Source: Gluconobacter sp. P1C6_b
GTDB lineage: Bacteria; Pseudomonadota; Alphaproteobacteria; Acetobacterales; Acetobacteraceae
Direction: 5' to 3'
Assembly (NCBI RefSeq): GCF_018811945.1
Contig: NZ_JACRVU010000004.1
Location: 62,001 to 126,000 of the forward strand
DNA length: 64,000 nt
Below are positions 16,270-25,355 of this stretch, one piece after another. The notes below the pieces were generated by a model. That model was not told where the DNA came from. It ran no database searches and worked only from the letters and a program-made list of their open reading frames with translations. The position numbers and the translations under genes were made by a program. The stretch's first letter is position 1. Each line of letters starts with the position of its first letter.

Positions 16270-17571
16270 TCAGGCCTGATGGCGGTCGCGCTCGATCAGG
16301 GCCAGGCCTTCGGCGACCGAGACGAATTCCGATCCGCCGTCCACACGCTCCGCGCCGAAACGACGGTCGAACAGATCGCGGACAGCGGGCACGAAGGATG
16401 TGCCCCCGGTCAGGAAGACCCGGTCGATATCGTCCGGCCCAAGCCTGGCCTGAACCATGGCGTCTTCGATGGCGTCGTCCAGTCGCGCCAGATCAGGCGC
16501 GATCCAGTTTTCGAAATCCGCGCGGGTGATGGTCTCTTCGATCTTCAGGTCACGGTGAATGAAGCGCAGGACGGTGCTGTCCTGACGCGACAGGTCGCTC
16601 TTGGCCTGTCCGACCGCGCGATAGAGGTTCTGGCCTTCCTGATCCTCGATCAGGCGCAGCAGACTGCGGAGCTTTTCCGGTTCGGATGATGTTTTGGCGA
16701 CGTCCGCGATGTCCCGCAGGGTCTGGGGCGTGCGCATCAGCGACAGGCGATGCCAGCGGGCGAGGCTTGCGAACCATTCGGCCGGGACGGGCAGGGGCTG
16801 GCCGCCCATGACGCGATAGGTCGCATCACGCCCCAGTGCCGGCGCGACAGCATGGCTGATGATGCGGTAGTCGAACTGGTCACCTGCAATGCCGACACCT
16901 GAATGTCCGAGTGTGGTGACGCGGGGGCTGCCCTGCGGATCGAAGCGCATGACCGAGAAATCGCTGGTACCGCCGCCGAAATCGCCGACGAGAACCGTGG
17001 CGGGCCTGTCGAGGCGCTGCATGAAGCGCCAGCCTGCGCCCTCCGGTTCGAGAACGATATTGGGTTCGGGAAAGCCTGCTTCCAGAAAGCTCGCGCGCAG
17101 ACGGGCCACACCGAGCGAATCATCGGCCAGTTCGCCCGCAAAGCGTACGGGACGGCCGATCGTAGCACTCACATCGCCCGGGTTCAGCCCGGCCTTGTCC
17201 ATCAGCGACGTCAGAAAGCGCGCAATCAGGGCTTCAAGCGTCATGACGCTGCTGAAAACCCGCGTCTCACGGAAAGACCCCTGCGCGAGATAGGTCTTCA
17301 TCGACATGATGAGGCGGCTCTCGGCCGGATCGTCAAGATACGCCTCGATAGCGTCCAGCCCAATCGCATCCTTCATGACGCGGCGTCGTCCGTCCTGATC
17401 CATCCACAGGCAGAGCAGCGTGCGGCAGGTTTCGCTGGTCGCATGATCCGTGAAGACGAAGCGGGCAGGGTGCGTGTTGCCGTTTTCATCGGCGATCACG
17501 ACCACGCTGTTGGTGGTGCCGAAGTCAATTCCGACGCGGATTTTGGTCTGCTTGTGTCCGGGCGTCGTCAT
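16270..17571 (-). CDS. Hsp70-family ATPase lacking a substrate-binding domain (YegD-like)
   Basis: This 433-residue protein has the actin/Hsp70 nucleotide fold with phosphate 1 loop GIDFGTTNS (14-22), phosphate 2 loop VGDFGGGTSDF and the adenosine motif VFLTGGTSFVPAVRD near 385. It ends where DnaK would begin its peptide-binding domain, so it is like E. coli YegD rather than a full chaperone. What it binds is unknown. GGAAGAAAG precedes the ATG. It is transcribed alone, downstream of the bioB terminator. Confidence 0.88.
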   Translation of the reverse strand: MTTPGHKQTKIRVGIDFGTTNSVVVIADENGNTHPARFVFTDHATSETCRTLLCLWMDQDGRRRVMKDAIGLDAIEAYLDDPAESRLIMSMKTYLAQGSFRETRVFSSVMTLEALIARFLTSLMDKAGLNPGDVSATIGRPVRFAGELADDSLGVARLRASFLEAGFPEPNIVLEPEGAGWRFMQRLDRPATVLVGDFGGGTSDFSVMRFDPQGSPRVTTLGHSGVGIAGDQFDYRIISHAVAPALGRDATYRVMGGQPLPVPAEWFASLARWHRLSLMRTPQTLRDIADVAKTSSEPEKLRSLLRLIEDQEGQNLYRAVGQAKSDLSRQDSTVLRFIHRDLKIEETITRADFENWIAPDLARLDDAIEDAMVQARLGPDDIDRVFLTGGTSFVPAVRDLFDRRFGAERVDGGSEFVSVAEGLALIERDRHQA

Positions 17572-17640
17572 TGGTTCTGCTTTCTTCCGGTTTGGGCAAA
17601 GGGCGTGGGTTTAGGGAAGAAGGGGGCAAAGGCCAAGCAT

Positions 17641-17676
17641 AAAAAAGGGGAAGCGCCCTTTCGAACGCTTCCCCTT
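17641..17676 (-). terminator. Intrinsic terminator of bioB
   Basis: On the minus strand AAGGGGAAGCG and CGCTTCCCCTT form a perfect 11-bp stem with a 10-nt loop, followed by further Ts. It lies just past the bioB stop. Confidence 0.88.
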
Positions 17677-17695
17677 ATCACGCGTGGACCGAGGA

Positions 17696-18736
17696 TCAGG
17701 AGACGGCCATCTCGCAGACCGTCTCTTCCGTCACGGCTGGGCGAAGCGTGCCCATCTCGGCTTCGGACTGCACCATGGGCGACATGCCAAGCGCGGAGAG
17801 GAGCTGCCGGTCCCGGTGTTCGGCCGGGTTCGGCGTGGTCAGAAGCTTCTCGCCACAGAAGATCGAGTTCGCACCCGCTAGGAAGCACAGGGCATGCGCT
17901 TCGTCCGTCATGTTTTCGCGGCCTGCGGCGAGGCGGACATGGCTCTCCGGCATCATGATGCGGGCCGTGGCGATAATGCGGACGAAGGTGATTGGATCGA
18001 CGGCTTCGGCCTCACCCAGCGGGGTGCCTTCGACCCGGACGAGCAGGTTGATCGGAACGCTCTCGGGGTGCTTGGGCAGGTTGGCGAGCGTCATGAGCAG
18101 GCCCGCACGGTCGGACAGGTCCTCGCCCATGCCCACGATTCCGCCGCAGCAGACATTGATGCCCGCGTCGCGCACGTTCGAGAGCGTATCGAGGCGCTGC
18201 TGGTAGGTGCGGGTGGAAATGATGGAGCCGTAGAACTCCTCGGACGTGTCGAGGTTGTGGTTATAGTAGTCCAGCCCCGCATTCTTCAGGCGCTCGGTCT
18301 GCTGGGTGTCGAGCATCCCGAGTGTCACGCAGGTTTCCAGCCCCAGGGACTTCACGCCCTCGATCATCTCGCAGACGGTGTCGAGGTCATGATCCTTCGG
18401 CGTGCGCCAGGCGGCTCCCATGCAGAATCGGCCCGCACCCGCCTTCTTGGCAGCGCGTGCTTCCTTCATGACGGACTCCACGGCCATCAGGCGCTCGGCC
18501 TTGACGCTTTTTTCGTGCAGCGCGCTCTGCGGACAATAGGCGCAGTCTTCCGGGCAGCCCCCCGTCTTGATCGAAAGAAGCGTGGAAATCTGCACTTTTG
18601 TGGGGTCAAAGTACCGGCGGTGCAGGGTTTGTGCGCGGTACATCAGCTCCGGAAAAGGCAGGCTGATAAGGGCTTCGACTTCGTCGCGGGTCCAGTCGTG
18701 GCGGACGTCTGGCTTGGTCGTGGTGGTGGCCGTCAC
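17696..18736 (-). CDS. bioB: Biotin synthase
   Basis: This 346-residue radical-SAM enzyme inserts sulfur into dethiobiotin. The 4Fe-4S ligands are Cys61, Cys65 and Cys68 in [10 protein letters not shown]. Further BioB blocks include [18 protein letters not shown] and [13 protein letters not shown], with the cysteines for the sacrificial 2Fe-2S cluster. The start is GTG 18736 with GGAGA upstream. No other biotin genes are in the window. It is divergent from the ferritin-like gene. Confidence 0.97.
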   Translation of the reverse strand: MTATTTTKPDVRHDWTRDEVEALISLPFPELMYRAQTLHRRYFDPTKVQISTLLSIKTGGCPEDCAYCPQSALHEKSVKAERLMAVESVMKEARAAKKAGAGRFCMGAAWRTPKDHDLDTVCEMIEGVKSLGLETCVTLGMLDTQQTERLKNAGLDYYNHNLDTSEEFYGSIISTRTYQQRLDTLSNVRDAGINVCCGGIVGMGEDLSDRAGLLMTLANLPKHPESVPINLLVRVEGTPLGEAEAVDPITFVRIIATARIMMPESHVRLAAGRENMTDEAHALCFLAGANSIFCGEKLLTTPNPAEHRDRQLLSALGMSPMVQSEAEMGTLRPAVTEETVCEMAVS

Positions 18737-18839
18737 GGATCAATCTCCAAGGGTTGCTGCATCACACCTACCCAAAATTGTCCCATCGTGTCATCTCATC
18801 GTCACTCTTGATGAGCCGGAAAACGGACGAGGTCGCAGA

Positions 18840-19661
18840 ATGAAACACTGGCATATCGATCAGATGGACTGGAACTCCTTTGATCCATCCCGCGTCGATC
18901 CCGAGATCATCCCCCTCGTGAAGGCAGCTTCCGTGGTGGAAAAGAACGGTCTCGATTACGCCCAGTATCTCCGTCGCGTCTTCGTGGGCGATCCGGATTT
19001 CAGCAAGGCCGCCGAGAACTGGGCCGTCGAGGAAGTGCAGCACGGGGACGCGCTCGGCCGCTGGGCCATGCTGGCTGATCCGTCCTGGGATTATGAAAAG
19101 GCGTTCGACCGCTATCGTGCGTCCTACAAGATAGACGCGGATGTGGATGCGTCTATCCGTGGCTCCCGTACGGGTGAGCTGATTGCGCGCTGTATGGTCG
19201 AGACGGGCACGTCGTCGTTCTACACGGCGCTGGCCGATGCGACGGACGAACCGCTGCTCAAGGCCATCTGCAAGCAGATCGCAGCCGACGAATACCGGCA
19301 TTTCAAGCTGTTCTACGATCACATGCACCGCTACCTGAAGCGCGAGAAGCTCGGCGTCTGGGCCCGGACCCGCATTGCTCTGGGCCGCGTGACCGAGAGC
19401 GAGGACGACGAGCTGGCATCCGCCTACCATACCACCAACGAGCCGCCGGGCATGGCTTACGATCACCAGCGCTGCATCGCGGCCTACATGTCCAAGGCCA
19501 TGGGGTTCTACCAGCCCAAGCATATCGACCGGGTGACGGCGATGATCTTCAAGACCATCGGTTTCACGCCGCATTCGCGCTGGCAGAAGCTGGCCGCGAA
19601 CCTGGTCTATCGTCTGATGCAGTGGCGCCGGAAGGTCTTCCAGAAGGCCGTGGAGGCCTGA
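18840..19661 (+). CDS. Ferritin-like diiron protein
   Basis: This 273-residue helical protein has a complete diiron ligand set: Glu34, Glu65-x-x-His68, Glu121 and Glu151-x-x-His154. The arrangement matches ferritin-like/acyl-ACP desaturase-type four-helix bundles. The C-terminus is basic. The substrate is unknown; oxidative lipid chemistry or oxygen scavenging are possibilities for the family. The start is ATG 18840 with GAGG upstream; the reading frame is open earlier but without protein character. Confidence 0.75.
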   Translation: MKHWHIDQMDWNSFDPSRVDPEIIPLVKAASVVEKNGLDYAQYLRRVFVGDPDFSKAAENWAVEEVQHGDALGRWAMLADPSWDYEKAFDRYRASYKIDADVDASIRGSRTGELIARCMVETGTSSFYTALADATDEPLLKAICKQIAADEYRHFKLFYDHMHRYLKREKLGVWARTRIALGRVTESEDDELASAYHTTNEPPGMAYDHQRCIAAYMSKAMGFYQPKHIDRVTAMIFKTIGFTPHSRWQKLAANLVYRLMQWRRKVFQKAVEA

Positions 19662-19761
19662 GTCCGGACACGAAACATTGGGATACTGAAAAAAGAAGAC
19701 GAAACAGGGCGGTTGTGCCATGAAAGGCAGCAGTTTTCCCACCCTGCGTCCGGAGATCGAG

Positions 19762-20397
19762 ATGACCGTTTCCGCCCTTTTCTCCCGTCGTGCCGTCTAT
19801 GGGGCCACTCTGGCGCTCTGTACCGTCGGACTGTATCAGTTTCCGGCCGCAAAAGCGGATCCGTATTCGCTTCCAATCGCCTCATCCGGACCGGTCAAGA
19901 CCGACATGCTCAGCCCCGCCACCCTGTCCGCCCAGCAGCTTGCCAAGCAGGTCGGCTACGCACAGTTCACGGCGCCGGACTGGCATGTCGGTCCGGTCCG
20001 GCACATGGTGATGTTCCGCTACACCAAGGACTCAACGACCGCCCAGCGTGCCGAAGTCTCGGGCCGTTTCCTGCATCTGGTGCAGGACAGCCGCCGTATG
20101 GACGGAAAGCAGGTCGTCGCCAGCATCGAAACCGGCTTTCAGAGCAGCGGGGAAGGGGCGGACGCCGGCCTGCAGCAGGCGTTCCTCGTGACGTTCCGCT
20201 CGGAAGGCGACCGCAACTACTATGTCGGTAAACCTGTTGTAACGGATCCTGCATTCTTTGACCCGGCCCATGAAGCCTTCAAGGAATTTGCAGCCCCCTA
20301 TCTCGAGAAGGTTGTCGTGTTCGACTACACGGTTGCGGCTGAAGTCACTCCTGCCGGGACGGGCGCAAAGGCGAAGAAAGCCACGCATAACCGCTGA
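19762..20397 (+). CDS. Exported Dabb (stress-responsive A/B barrel) domain protein
   Basis: This 211-residue protein starts at ATG 19762 after GGAGA. The N-terminus, FSRRAVYGATLALCTVGL, is a signal peptide with a twin arginine, so Tat export is possible. Residues about 80-195 form a Dabb ferredoxin-like barrel: VRHMVMFRYTKD opens it, FLVTFRSEGDRNYYV and HEAFKEFAAPYLEKVVVFDYT close it. Dabb domains dimerise and some bind small ligands; the function here is unknown. The tail is Lys/Ala-rich. Confidence 0.8.
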   Translation: MTVSALFSRRAVYGATLALCTVGLYQFPAAKADPYSLPIASSGPVKTDMLSPATLSAQQLAKQVGYAQFTAPDWHVGPVRHMVMFRYTKDSTTAQRAEVSGRFLHLVQDSRRMDGKQVVASIETGFQSSGEGADAGLQQAFLVTFRSEGDRNYYVGKPVVTDPAFFDPAHEAFKEFAAPYLEKVVVFDYTVAAEVTPAGTGAKAKKATHNR

Positions 20398-20469
20398 TCT
20401 CGCGGTTTACGTTCCGTCCTTTTGACGAAATGATATTTTATACCTCATTCTAGGGGGCACCACTCTGGA

Positions 20470-22566
20470 ATGAGGTTTAATGTGAAACGATTCCTTACGT
20501 CACGACACGCTCTGAAACACGGAGCCAGCCTGTTTGCCCTGGCAGCAGGACTGATGGTCTCTGGCGCGCAGGCTGCAGGATACAATGCGGGCTGGGGCTT
20601 TGACGAAGCCGGAATGAACCGCGCTGTCCAGCCGGGCGACAATTTCTTCGAGTATGCCAACGGCACCTATCTCAAGAACCTCAAGATCCCCGGCGACATG
20701 AGCAGCTACGGCCCGTTCCGTATTCTCTACGAGCTGTCCCTGTCGCGTCAGAAGACCATTCTTGACGAAGCCTCAAAGAAGTCCGTTGACCAGCCGACGG
20801 ATGACATGGGCAAGATCGGCACCTATTATGCCAGCTTCCTGGACCAGAAGGCCGTGGATCGCCTGGGTGCCAAGCCGCTCGCTGCCGATCTGGAAAAGAT
20901 CCGCAACGTCAATGACGGCAAGGGTCTGGCCGCGGGATTCGGTTCCTCGCTCAAATCCATGGCTTTCACGACATTCCAGATCGGTGTGGAGCAGGACCAG
21001 AAGGACCCCGAGCATTACATGCTGATGCTTGATCAGGGCATGAGCATCGGTGTCGGTGGCGGTCTCGGCCTGCCCGATACGAGCTACTACACAAACCCCA
21101 AGCTGGCGGACAAGAAGAAGGCCTATCAGGCCTATATCGCCAGGATGCTGACGCTTGAGGGCTGGTCGGACGCCGAGAAGAACGCTCAGGCTGTCGTCGA
21201 TCTCGAAACGGCACTGGCCAAGGTCGAAGTCCCGCGTGACCAGACCCGTGATCCGATCAAGACCTACAATCCGATGCCGGTTTCCGAGCTTCAGAAGCTT
21301 GCTCCGGACTTCGACTGGGCCACGTTCCTGATCAGTGCCGGTCTGCCGGCCGAAGGGCTGGAAAACCGCAAGATCGACGTGCGTGAGCCGGCCGGGATCA
21401 AGGCCATGGCCACGGTGTTGAAGAATGCGGATATCGGAACGCTGCGTGCCTGGCTCGCCTTCCACCTCGGCGACAATGCTGCTGCCTATCTGTCCAGCAC
21501 GTTCTATGATGCGTCGTTCGAGTTCAACAGCCATACGCTGTCGGGCGTGGCGCAGCAGTCTCCGCGCTGGAAGCGCGCCGTGCGCGTGACAAACGGTGCT
21601 CTGGGCTGGGCTCTGGGCCATGAATATGTCGCGCGCTACTTCCCGCCTTCCGCACAGGCGCAGATCACGGATCTGGTGCAGAAAGTAAAGGCCTCCTTCC
21701 ACGAGCGCCTCGAGCACAACAGCTGGATGGATGAGCCGACGCGCAAGGCCGCGCTGAACAAGCTTGACCATTTCGCCATTCAGGTCGGTTATCCGAAGAA
21801 ATGGTGGGACTACAGCAAGCTCGAGATCCGCAAGGGCGATGTCTACGGCAATGCCGTGCGTGGCGTAGCGTTCAACTGGCAGCACGATCTGGACAAGCTC
21901 GACAAACCGGTTGACCGTGACGAATGGGGTATGACGCCGCAGACGGTGAACGCCTACAACGATCCGACGATGAATGAGATCGTGTTTCCGGCCGCGATCC
22001 TTCAGCCGCCGTTCTTCGATCCGAAGGGCGACGTTGCCGTCAATTACGGTGCCATCGGTGGTGTGATCGGTCACGAAATGAGCCATGGTTTCGACGATCA
22101 GGGGCGTCATTACGACGAGCATGGTCGCCTGAGCGACTGGTGGACCAAGGCCTCTACGGATGCCTTCCAGAAGCTGGCCGATCGTCTGGGTGCGCAGTAC
22201 GACGCACAGGAAGTCCTTCCGGGCGCGCATGTGAACGGCAAGATGACCATGGGCGAGAATATCGCGGATTCCGGCGGGCTGAACCTCGGCCTGCAGGCCT
22301 ATCATGACTCGCTGCACGGCAAGCCCGCGCCCGTCGTGCACGGTCTGACGGGTGATCAGCGCGTGTTCCTCGGCTGGGCCCAGGTCTGGCGTGAGAAGGA
22401 CCGTCCGGATGCGCTGCGTCAGCAGATGCTGTCGAACGAGCACGCCCCGGCCATCACGCGCGTCAACATTCCGGCTCACAACATCGATGCCTGGTATGAT
22501 GCGTTCGACGTGAAGCCCGGCCAGAAGCTCTATCTGGCACCGGATCAGCGCGTAAAGATCTGGTAA
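20470..22566 (+). CDS. pepO: M13-family zinc metallopeptidase (PepO/neprilysin type), exported
   Basis: This 698-residue protein has a signal peptide ending near GAQA (35) and the full M13 domain. The zinc site is HEMSH at 535-539, with the third ligand in GENIAD (Glu596, Asp600). The substrate motif NAYND lies at 494-498. M13 enzymes cut short peptides outside the cytoplasm. ATG 20470 may be replaced by GTG 20482, which sits 6 nt after GAGG and gives the more typical MKRFL signal start. A terminator follows. Confidence 0.93.
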   Translation: MRFNVKRFLTSRHALKHGASLFALAAGLMVSGAQAAGYNAGWGFDEAGMNRAVQPGDNFFEYANGTYLKNLKIPGDMSSYGPFRILYELSLSRQKTILDEASKKSVDQPTDDMGKIGTYYASFLDQKAVDRLGAKPLAADLEKIRNVNDGKGLAAGFGSSLKSMAFTTFQIGVEQDQKDPEHYMLMLDQGMSIGVGGGLGLPDTSYYTNPKLADKKKAYQAYIARMLTLEGWSDAEKNAQAVVDLETALAKVEVPRDQTRDPIKTYNPMPVSELQKLAPDFDWATFLISAGLPAEGLENRKIDVREPAGIKAMATVLKNADIGTLRAWLAFHLGDNAAAYLSSTFYDASFEFNSHTLSGVAQQSPRWKRAVRVTNGALGWALGHEYVARYFPPSAQAQITDLVQKVKASFHERLEHNSWMDEPTRKAALNKLDHFAIQVGYPKKWWDYSKLEIRKGDVYGNAVRGVAFNWQHDLDKLDKPVDRDEWGMTPQTVNAYNDPTMNEIVFPAAILQPPFFDPKGDVAVNYGAIGGVIGHEMSHGFDDQGRHYDEHGRLSDWWTKASTDAFQKLADRLGAQYDAQEVLPGAHVNGKMTMGENIADSGGLNLGLQAYHDSLHGKPAPVVHGLTGDQRVFLGWAQVWREKDRPDALRQQMLSNEHAPAITRVNIPAHNIDAWYDAFDVKPGQKLYLAPDQRVKIW

Positions 22567-22582
22567 GGTCGTGACAAATCGG

Positions 22583-22620
22583 AACGTGGGGCCTAATCAC
22601 GGTCTCACGTTTCACTTTTT
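22583..22620 (+). terminator. Probable terminator of the M13 peptidase gene
   Basis: AACGTGGG and TCACGTT with the preceding C pair over 8 bp with one G-T wobble. The loop is 13 nt and a T-rich tract ends at 22620. Confidence 0.6.
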
Positions 22621-22641
22621 CTACCTGGCGGACCCATTCTC

Positions 22642-23367
22642 ATGACGCAAATGACGATCGGCCATCTGTACACCTCGTTGCATGCGGGCTGTGCCAGCGC
22701 GGTCGCGCGCGTTCTTGAGGCTTATGAGGTCGAGGTCGAATATGTCGATCTGGACCCCGATGACATCGAGGACGCTCTCGAAGGGGCGGAAGTCGATCTT
22801 CTCGTCTCCGCATGGTTTCCGCGGGACGAAAAGTTTGCCGGTCCGGGGCGTCGGGTTCTGGGCGATCTGTACCAGCCTGTCGTCAGTTTTGCGGCCCTCT
22901 CGCCGCTGGCTGCCGTCGGGACGCTGACATCCGCGGATGTGGACCGCATCATCGTCAGCGATGACAGCCGTCAGGCGCTGGAAGACGCCCTCAAGCAGCT
23001 TCCGGCCCTCTCGGTACTGCCGATCGAAAGCATCGGGGAAGGGGCGCTGATCGAGCGTCTGGAAAAGGCCCGCGATGCCGGGGAGAAGCCGCTGGTCGTG
23101 GCGACACAGCCTCATGCGGTCTTCCATACGGATCTGCTGACCGTGATCGAGGATCCGGCCCATCTGCTGGGCGGGGAAATGTCGGCCCGGATGATCATGC
23201 GTGAAGACGTGGCCCGTCAGGCGGACAGCGATCTGCTCGACGAGCTTTCGGAGATGATGCTCGGCAACAGGGTCATGAGCGCCCTGGATTATGTCATTTC
23301 CGTTGAAGGGCAGGACCCGGAAGGGGCTGCCGAAGCCTGGCAGCGCGGCCGTCTGATCGGTCGCTGA
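22642..23367 (+). CDS. OpuAC-like substrate-binding-domain protein without signal peptide
   Basis: This 241-residue protein resembles the glycine-betaine (OpuAC/ProX) type-2 binding fold: MTIGHLYTSLHAGCASAVARVLE at the start, EVDLLVSAWFPRDEKF where binding proteins have their DVDVFLEGW segment, and a second lobe from about 100. It has no signal peptide or lipobox, and no transporter subunits are adjacent. It may be a cytosolic ligand sensor or an ABC domain that has become detached. Family assignment is by pattern only. Confidence 0.6.
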   Translation: MTQMTIGHLYTSLHAGCASAVARVLEAYEVEVEYVDLDPDDIEDALEGAEVDLLVSAWFPRDEKFAGPGRRVLGDLYQPVVSFAALSPLAAVGTLTSADVDRIIVSDDSRQALEDALKQLPALSVLPIESIGEGALIERLEKARDAGEKPLVVATQPHAVFHTDLLTVIEDPAHLLGGEMSARMIMREDVARQADSDLLDELSEMMLGNRVMSALDYVISVEGQDPEGAAEAWQRGRLIGR

Positions 23368-23368
23368 T

Positions 23369-23403
23369 AAAAAAGGGGGCGCGGGAAACCGGCCCCCTTT
23401 TTT
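23369..23403. terminator. Bidirectional terminator between convergent genes
   Basis: AAAAAAGGGGGC (23369-23380) pairs perfectly with GCCCCCTTTTTT (23392-23403) around an 11-nt loop. It serves both the OpuAC-like gene and the acetoin reductase gene. Confidence 0.92.
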
Positions 23404-23409
23404 ATGATC

Positions 23410-24189
23410 TCAGCGGAAAACGAGACCACCGTCGATCAGGACGGACTGACCCGTCATGTAATCGGCGTCGCTGCTGGACAGATAGGCGACGAAGCCCGCC
23501 ACATCGTCCGCCGTCTCCACGCGGCCAAGAGCGATTCCTTCGACATATTTCTTGTAGGTCGCGCCGATTTCCGTGCCGGTGATTTCGGCCATGCGCTTGT
23601 CGATCGTGACCCACATGTCGGTTCCGACAATGCCGGGACAATAGGAATTGACGGTAATACCCGAGGACGCGAGTTCCTTGGCGGCCGACTGCGTCAGGGC
23701 TCGGACAGCAAACTTGGTTGCAGAATAGGCGCCCAGAAGGGGATAGCCTTCATGCCCGGCGATCGAGCAGGCATTGATGATCTTGCCCTTGGTGCCCTTC
23801 TCCTTGAAAATCCCGGCAGCGGCCTGCATGCCCCAGAGCACGCCCTGAACGTTAATGCTGAAGATCTTCTCGATTTCCGCAGGCTCAATGTCCAGAACCG
23901 GTTTGACCTGACAGATTCCCGCATTGTTGACCATGATGTCCAGGCCGCCGAGCGTTTTTGCGGCATCGGCCAGTGTGCTGCGGAACTGGTCGCGGTTGCT
24001 GATATCGGCCGTCAGGGCCACAGCGCGCCGGCCGAGGGCTTCAACTTCCTTTGCGGTTTCGGCAAGCGTGTCCTGCTTGACGTCGAGCAGGATGACATCC
24101 GCGCCGTCCTTGGCCAGACGAAGTGCAATGGCCTTGCCGATACCCTGGGCTGCACCCGTGACGGCGGCGATTTTTCCAGAAAGGGACAT
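23410..24189 (-). CDS. budC: Acetoin(diacetyl) reductase / 2,3-butanediol dehydrogenase (SDR)
   Basis: This 259-residue SDR aligns closely with Klebsiella BudC: the cofactor motif TGAAQGIG (11-18), NNAGI, INVQGVLWGMQAA, INACSIAGHEG with Ser142, Tyr155, Lys159, and the C-terminus TGQSVLIDGGLVF. Asp36 points to NAD. It should interconvert diacetyl, acetoin and 2,3-butanediol, taking up reducing equivalents during overflow metabolism. ATG 24189 follows AGGATC; a longer frame to 24318 lacks family similarity. It is divergent from a methyltransferase gene across a spacer with two palindromes. Confidence 0.88.
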   Translation of the reverse strand: MSLSGKIAAVTGAAQGIGKAIALRLAKDGADVILLDVKQDTLAETAKEVEALGRRAVALTADISNRDQFRSTLADAAKTLGGLDIMVNNAGICQVKPVLDIEPAEIEKIFSINVQGVLWGMQAAAGIFKEKGTKGKIINACSIAGHEGYPLLGAYSATKFAVRALTQSAAKELASSGITVNSYCPGIVGTDMWVTIDKRMAEITGTEIGATYKKYVEGIALGRVETADDVAGFVAYLSSSDADYMTGQSVLIDGGLVFR

Positions 24190-24283
24190 TGAAAAAAGAT
24201 CCTTCGATTGTCCGTCATCGGCATCTGACTGCCATGACGGCGGGAACCATCGGCTCTTTGCTTTCCGTATTCCACAAAAAATC

Positions 24284-24317
24284 GCCTGCTCGGCAGGCCT
24301 GACACAGGATTGTGTCA
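24284..24317. promoter_or_regulatory. Two adjacent palindromes, one a TGACACA-N4-TGTGTCA operator-like dyad
   Basis: GCCTGC-TCG-GCAGGC (24284-24298) is followed directly by TGACACA-GGAT-TGTGTCA (24300-24317). Both are perfect. The second, 18 bp with a 4-bp centre, has the look of a dimeric regulator site and lies between divergent genes, about 110-130 nt from each start. Confidence 0.5.
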
Positions 24318-24435
24318 AAGGGGACGGGGGCTGTCCTGGGTAAGGATAATTTTCATAAACCTGCTCTGGTCATCTGTGTCCGTGCCTGCGAGGATGCGTT
24401 AAATAAACGTTACGAAGAAGCCTCGGCAGGACTTG

Positions 24436-25314
24436 ATGAACCACCCGGACAGCATTGGCGCCGTTTTTGAGACCTTTGGTGGCATCAGCGACGAGGAATG
24501 GCTTCAGGTTCTGGTGTCGTCCGTCCATATCCCCGAAATCCAGGGCGTGACGATGCCCTCATTTCCGCCGGATGATCTTCAGCGGGAAATTCATGGGCAT
24601 CATGGGGAAATTTCCATCCATGAGGCGCACGTCTTTTTTCGGGAAATCAAGGCGTACTGCGCCTATGCCGGGCGGCCGGTTCGCCCCGAGACGACGCTGC
24701 TGGATTTTGGCTGTGGCTGGGGACGCATCGCGCGGCTGTTCATGAAGGATATCCGGCCGGCCAATCTGTACGGTGCGGAAACCACGGACCGTTTCCTCAT
24801 GGCGGCGCGGCGGGCCAATCCTGCGCTCAATTTCCTGGGAAGCGGTCTGGTTCCGCCGATGCTCCTGACGTCCGAAAGCTTTGACCTGATCACGTCATGG
24901 TCCGTGTTTTCGCATCTGGACGAATTTCTGGCTGGACACTGGGTTCGGGAGTTCCATCGTCTGCTCAAGCCGGGGGGTATGCTGGTCATGACGACGCAGA
25001 GCCGCAGGTTCATCGCCTTCTGCGCCGAGCAGAGGCTCAAGCGGGCGTCGGGCATCCGGCTTGAACACCCCTGGCATGAAGTCTGCGCGGACAGCTTCAT
25101 CGACGAGGCCCGCGCCAATGCGGAATTCGAAGCCGGGCGCTTCCTCCATGCGGCGTCCTCGAAACCGCCGCAGCCCCAGTCGCATTATGGCGAGGCGATC
25201 ATTCCGCGCAATTACATCATCAAGGCCTGGGGCAGTCTGTTCCGTTTGATCGAATACATGGACAACCCCGTGCGGTTGCCACAGGTCCTGATCGTGATGC
25301 AGAAGATCGGGTAG
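24436..25314 (+). CDS. SAM-dependent class I methyltransferase
   Basis: This 292-residue protein has motif I LLDFGCGWGRIAR (88-100), motif II around YGAET, and post-I FDLITSWSVFSHLDE followed by the LKPGGMLVMTT motif. This is the Methyltransf_11/25 type. The N-terminal 70 residues and C-terminal 90 are extra; the C-terminus holds HYGEAIIPRNYI, seen in methyltransferases next to glycosyltransferases. The substrate is unknown. ATG 24436 follows AGGA; a TTG one codon earlier is possible. Confidence 0.8.
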   Translation: MNHPDSIGAVFETFGGISDEEWLQVLVSSVHIPEIQGVTMPSFPPDDLQREIHGHHGEISIHEAHVFFREIKAYCAYAGRPVRPETTLLDFGCGWGRIARLFMKDIRPANLYGAETTDRFLMAARRANPALNFLGSGLVPPMLLTSESFDLITSWSVFSHLDEFLAGHWVREFHRLLKPGGMLVMTTQSRRFIAFCAEQRLKRASGIRLEHPWHEVCADSFIDEARANAEFEAGRFLHAASSKPPQPQSHYGEAIIPRNYIIKAWGSLFRLIEYMDNPVRLPQVLIVMQKIG

Positions 25315-25355
25315 TCATTATTTGTCATGAAGCGGCGGGACGTGAGGAGAAAGGT

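Noticed and set aside
20773-22479. 568-codon minus-strand frame antisense to the M13 peptidase
   Set aside because: The plus strand encodes a complete metallopeptidase with zinc motifs; the antisense frame has no recognisable features.
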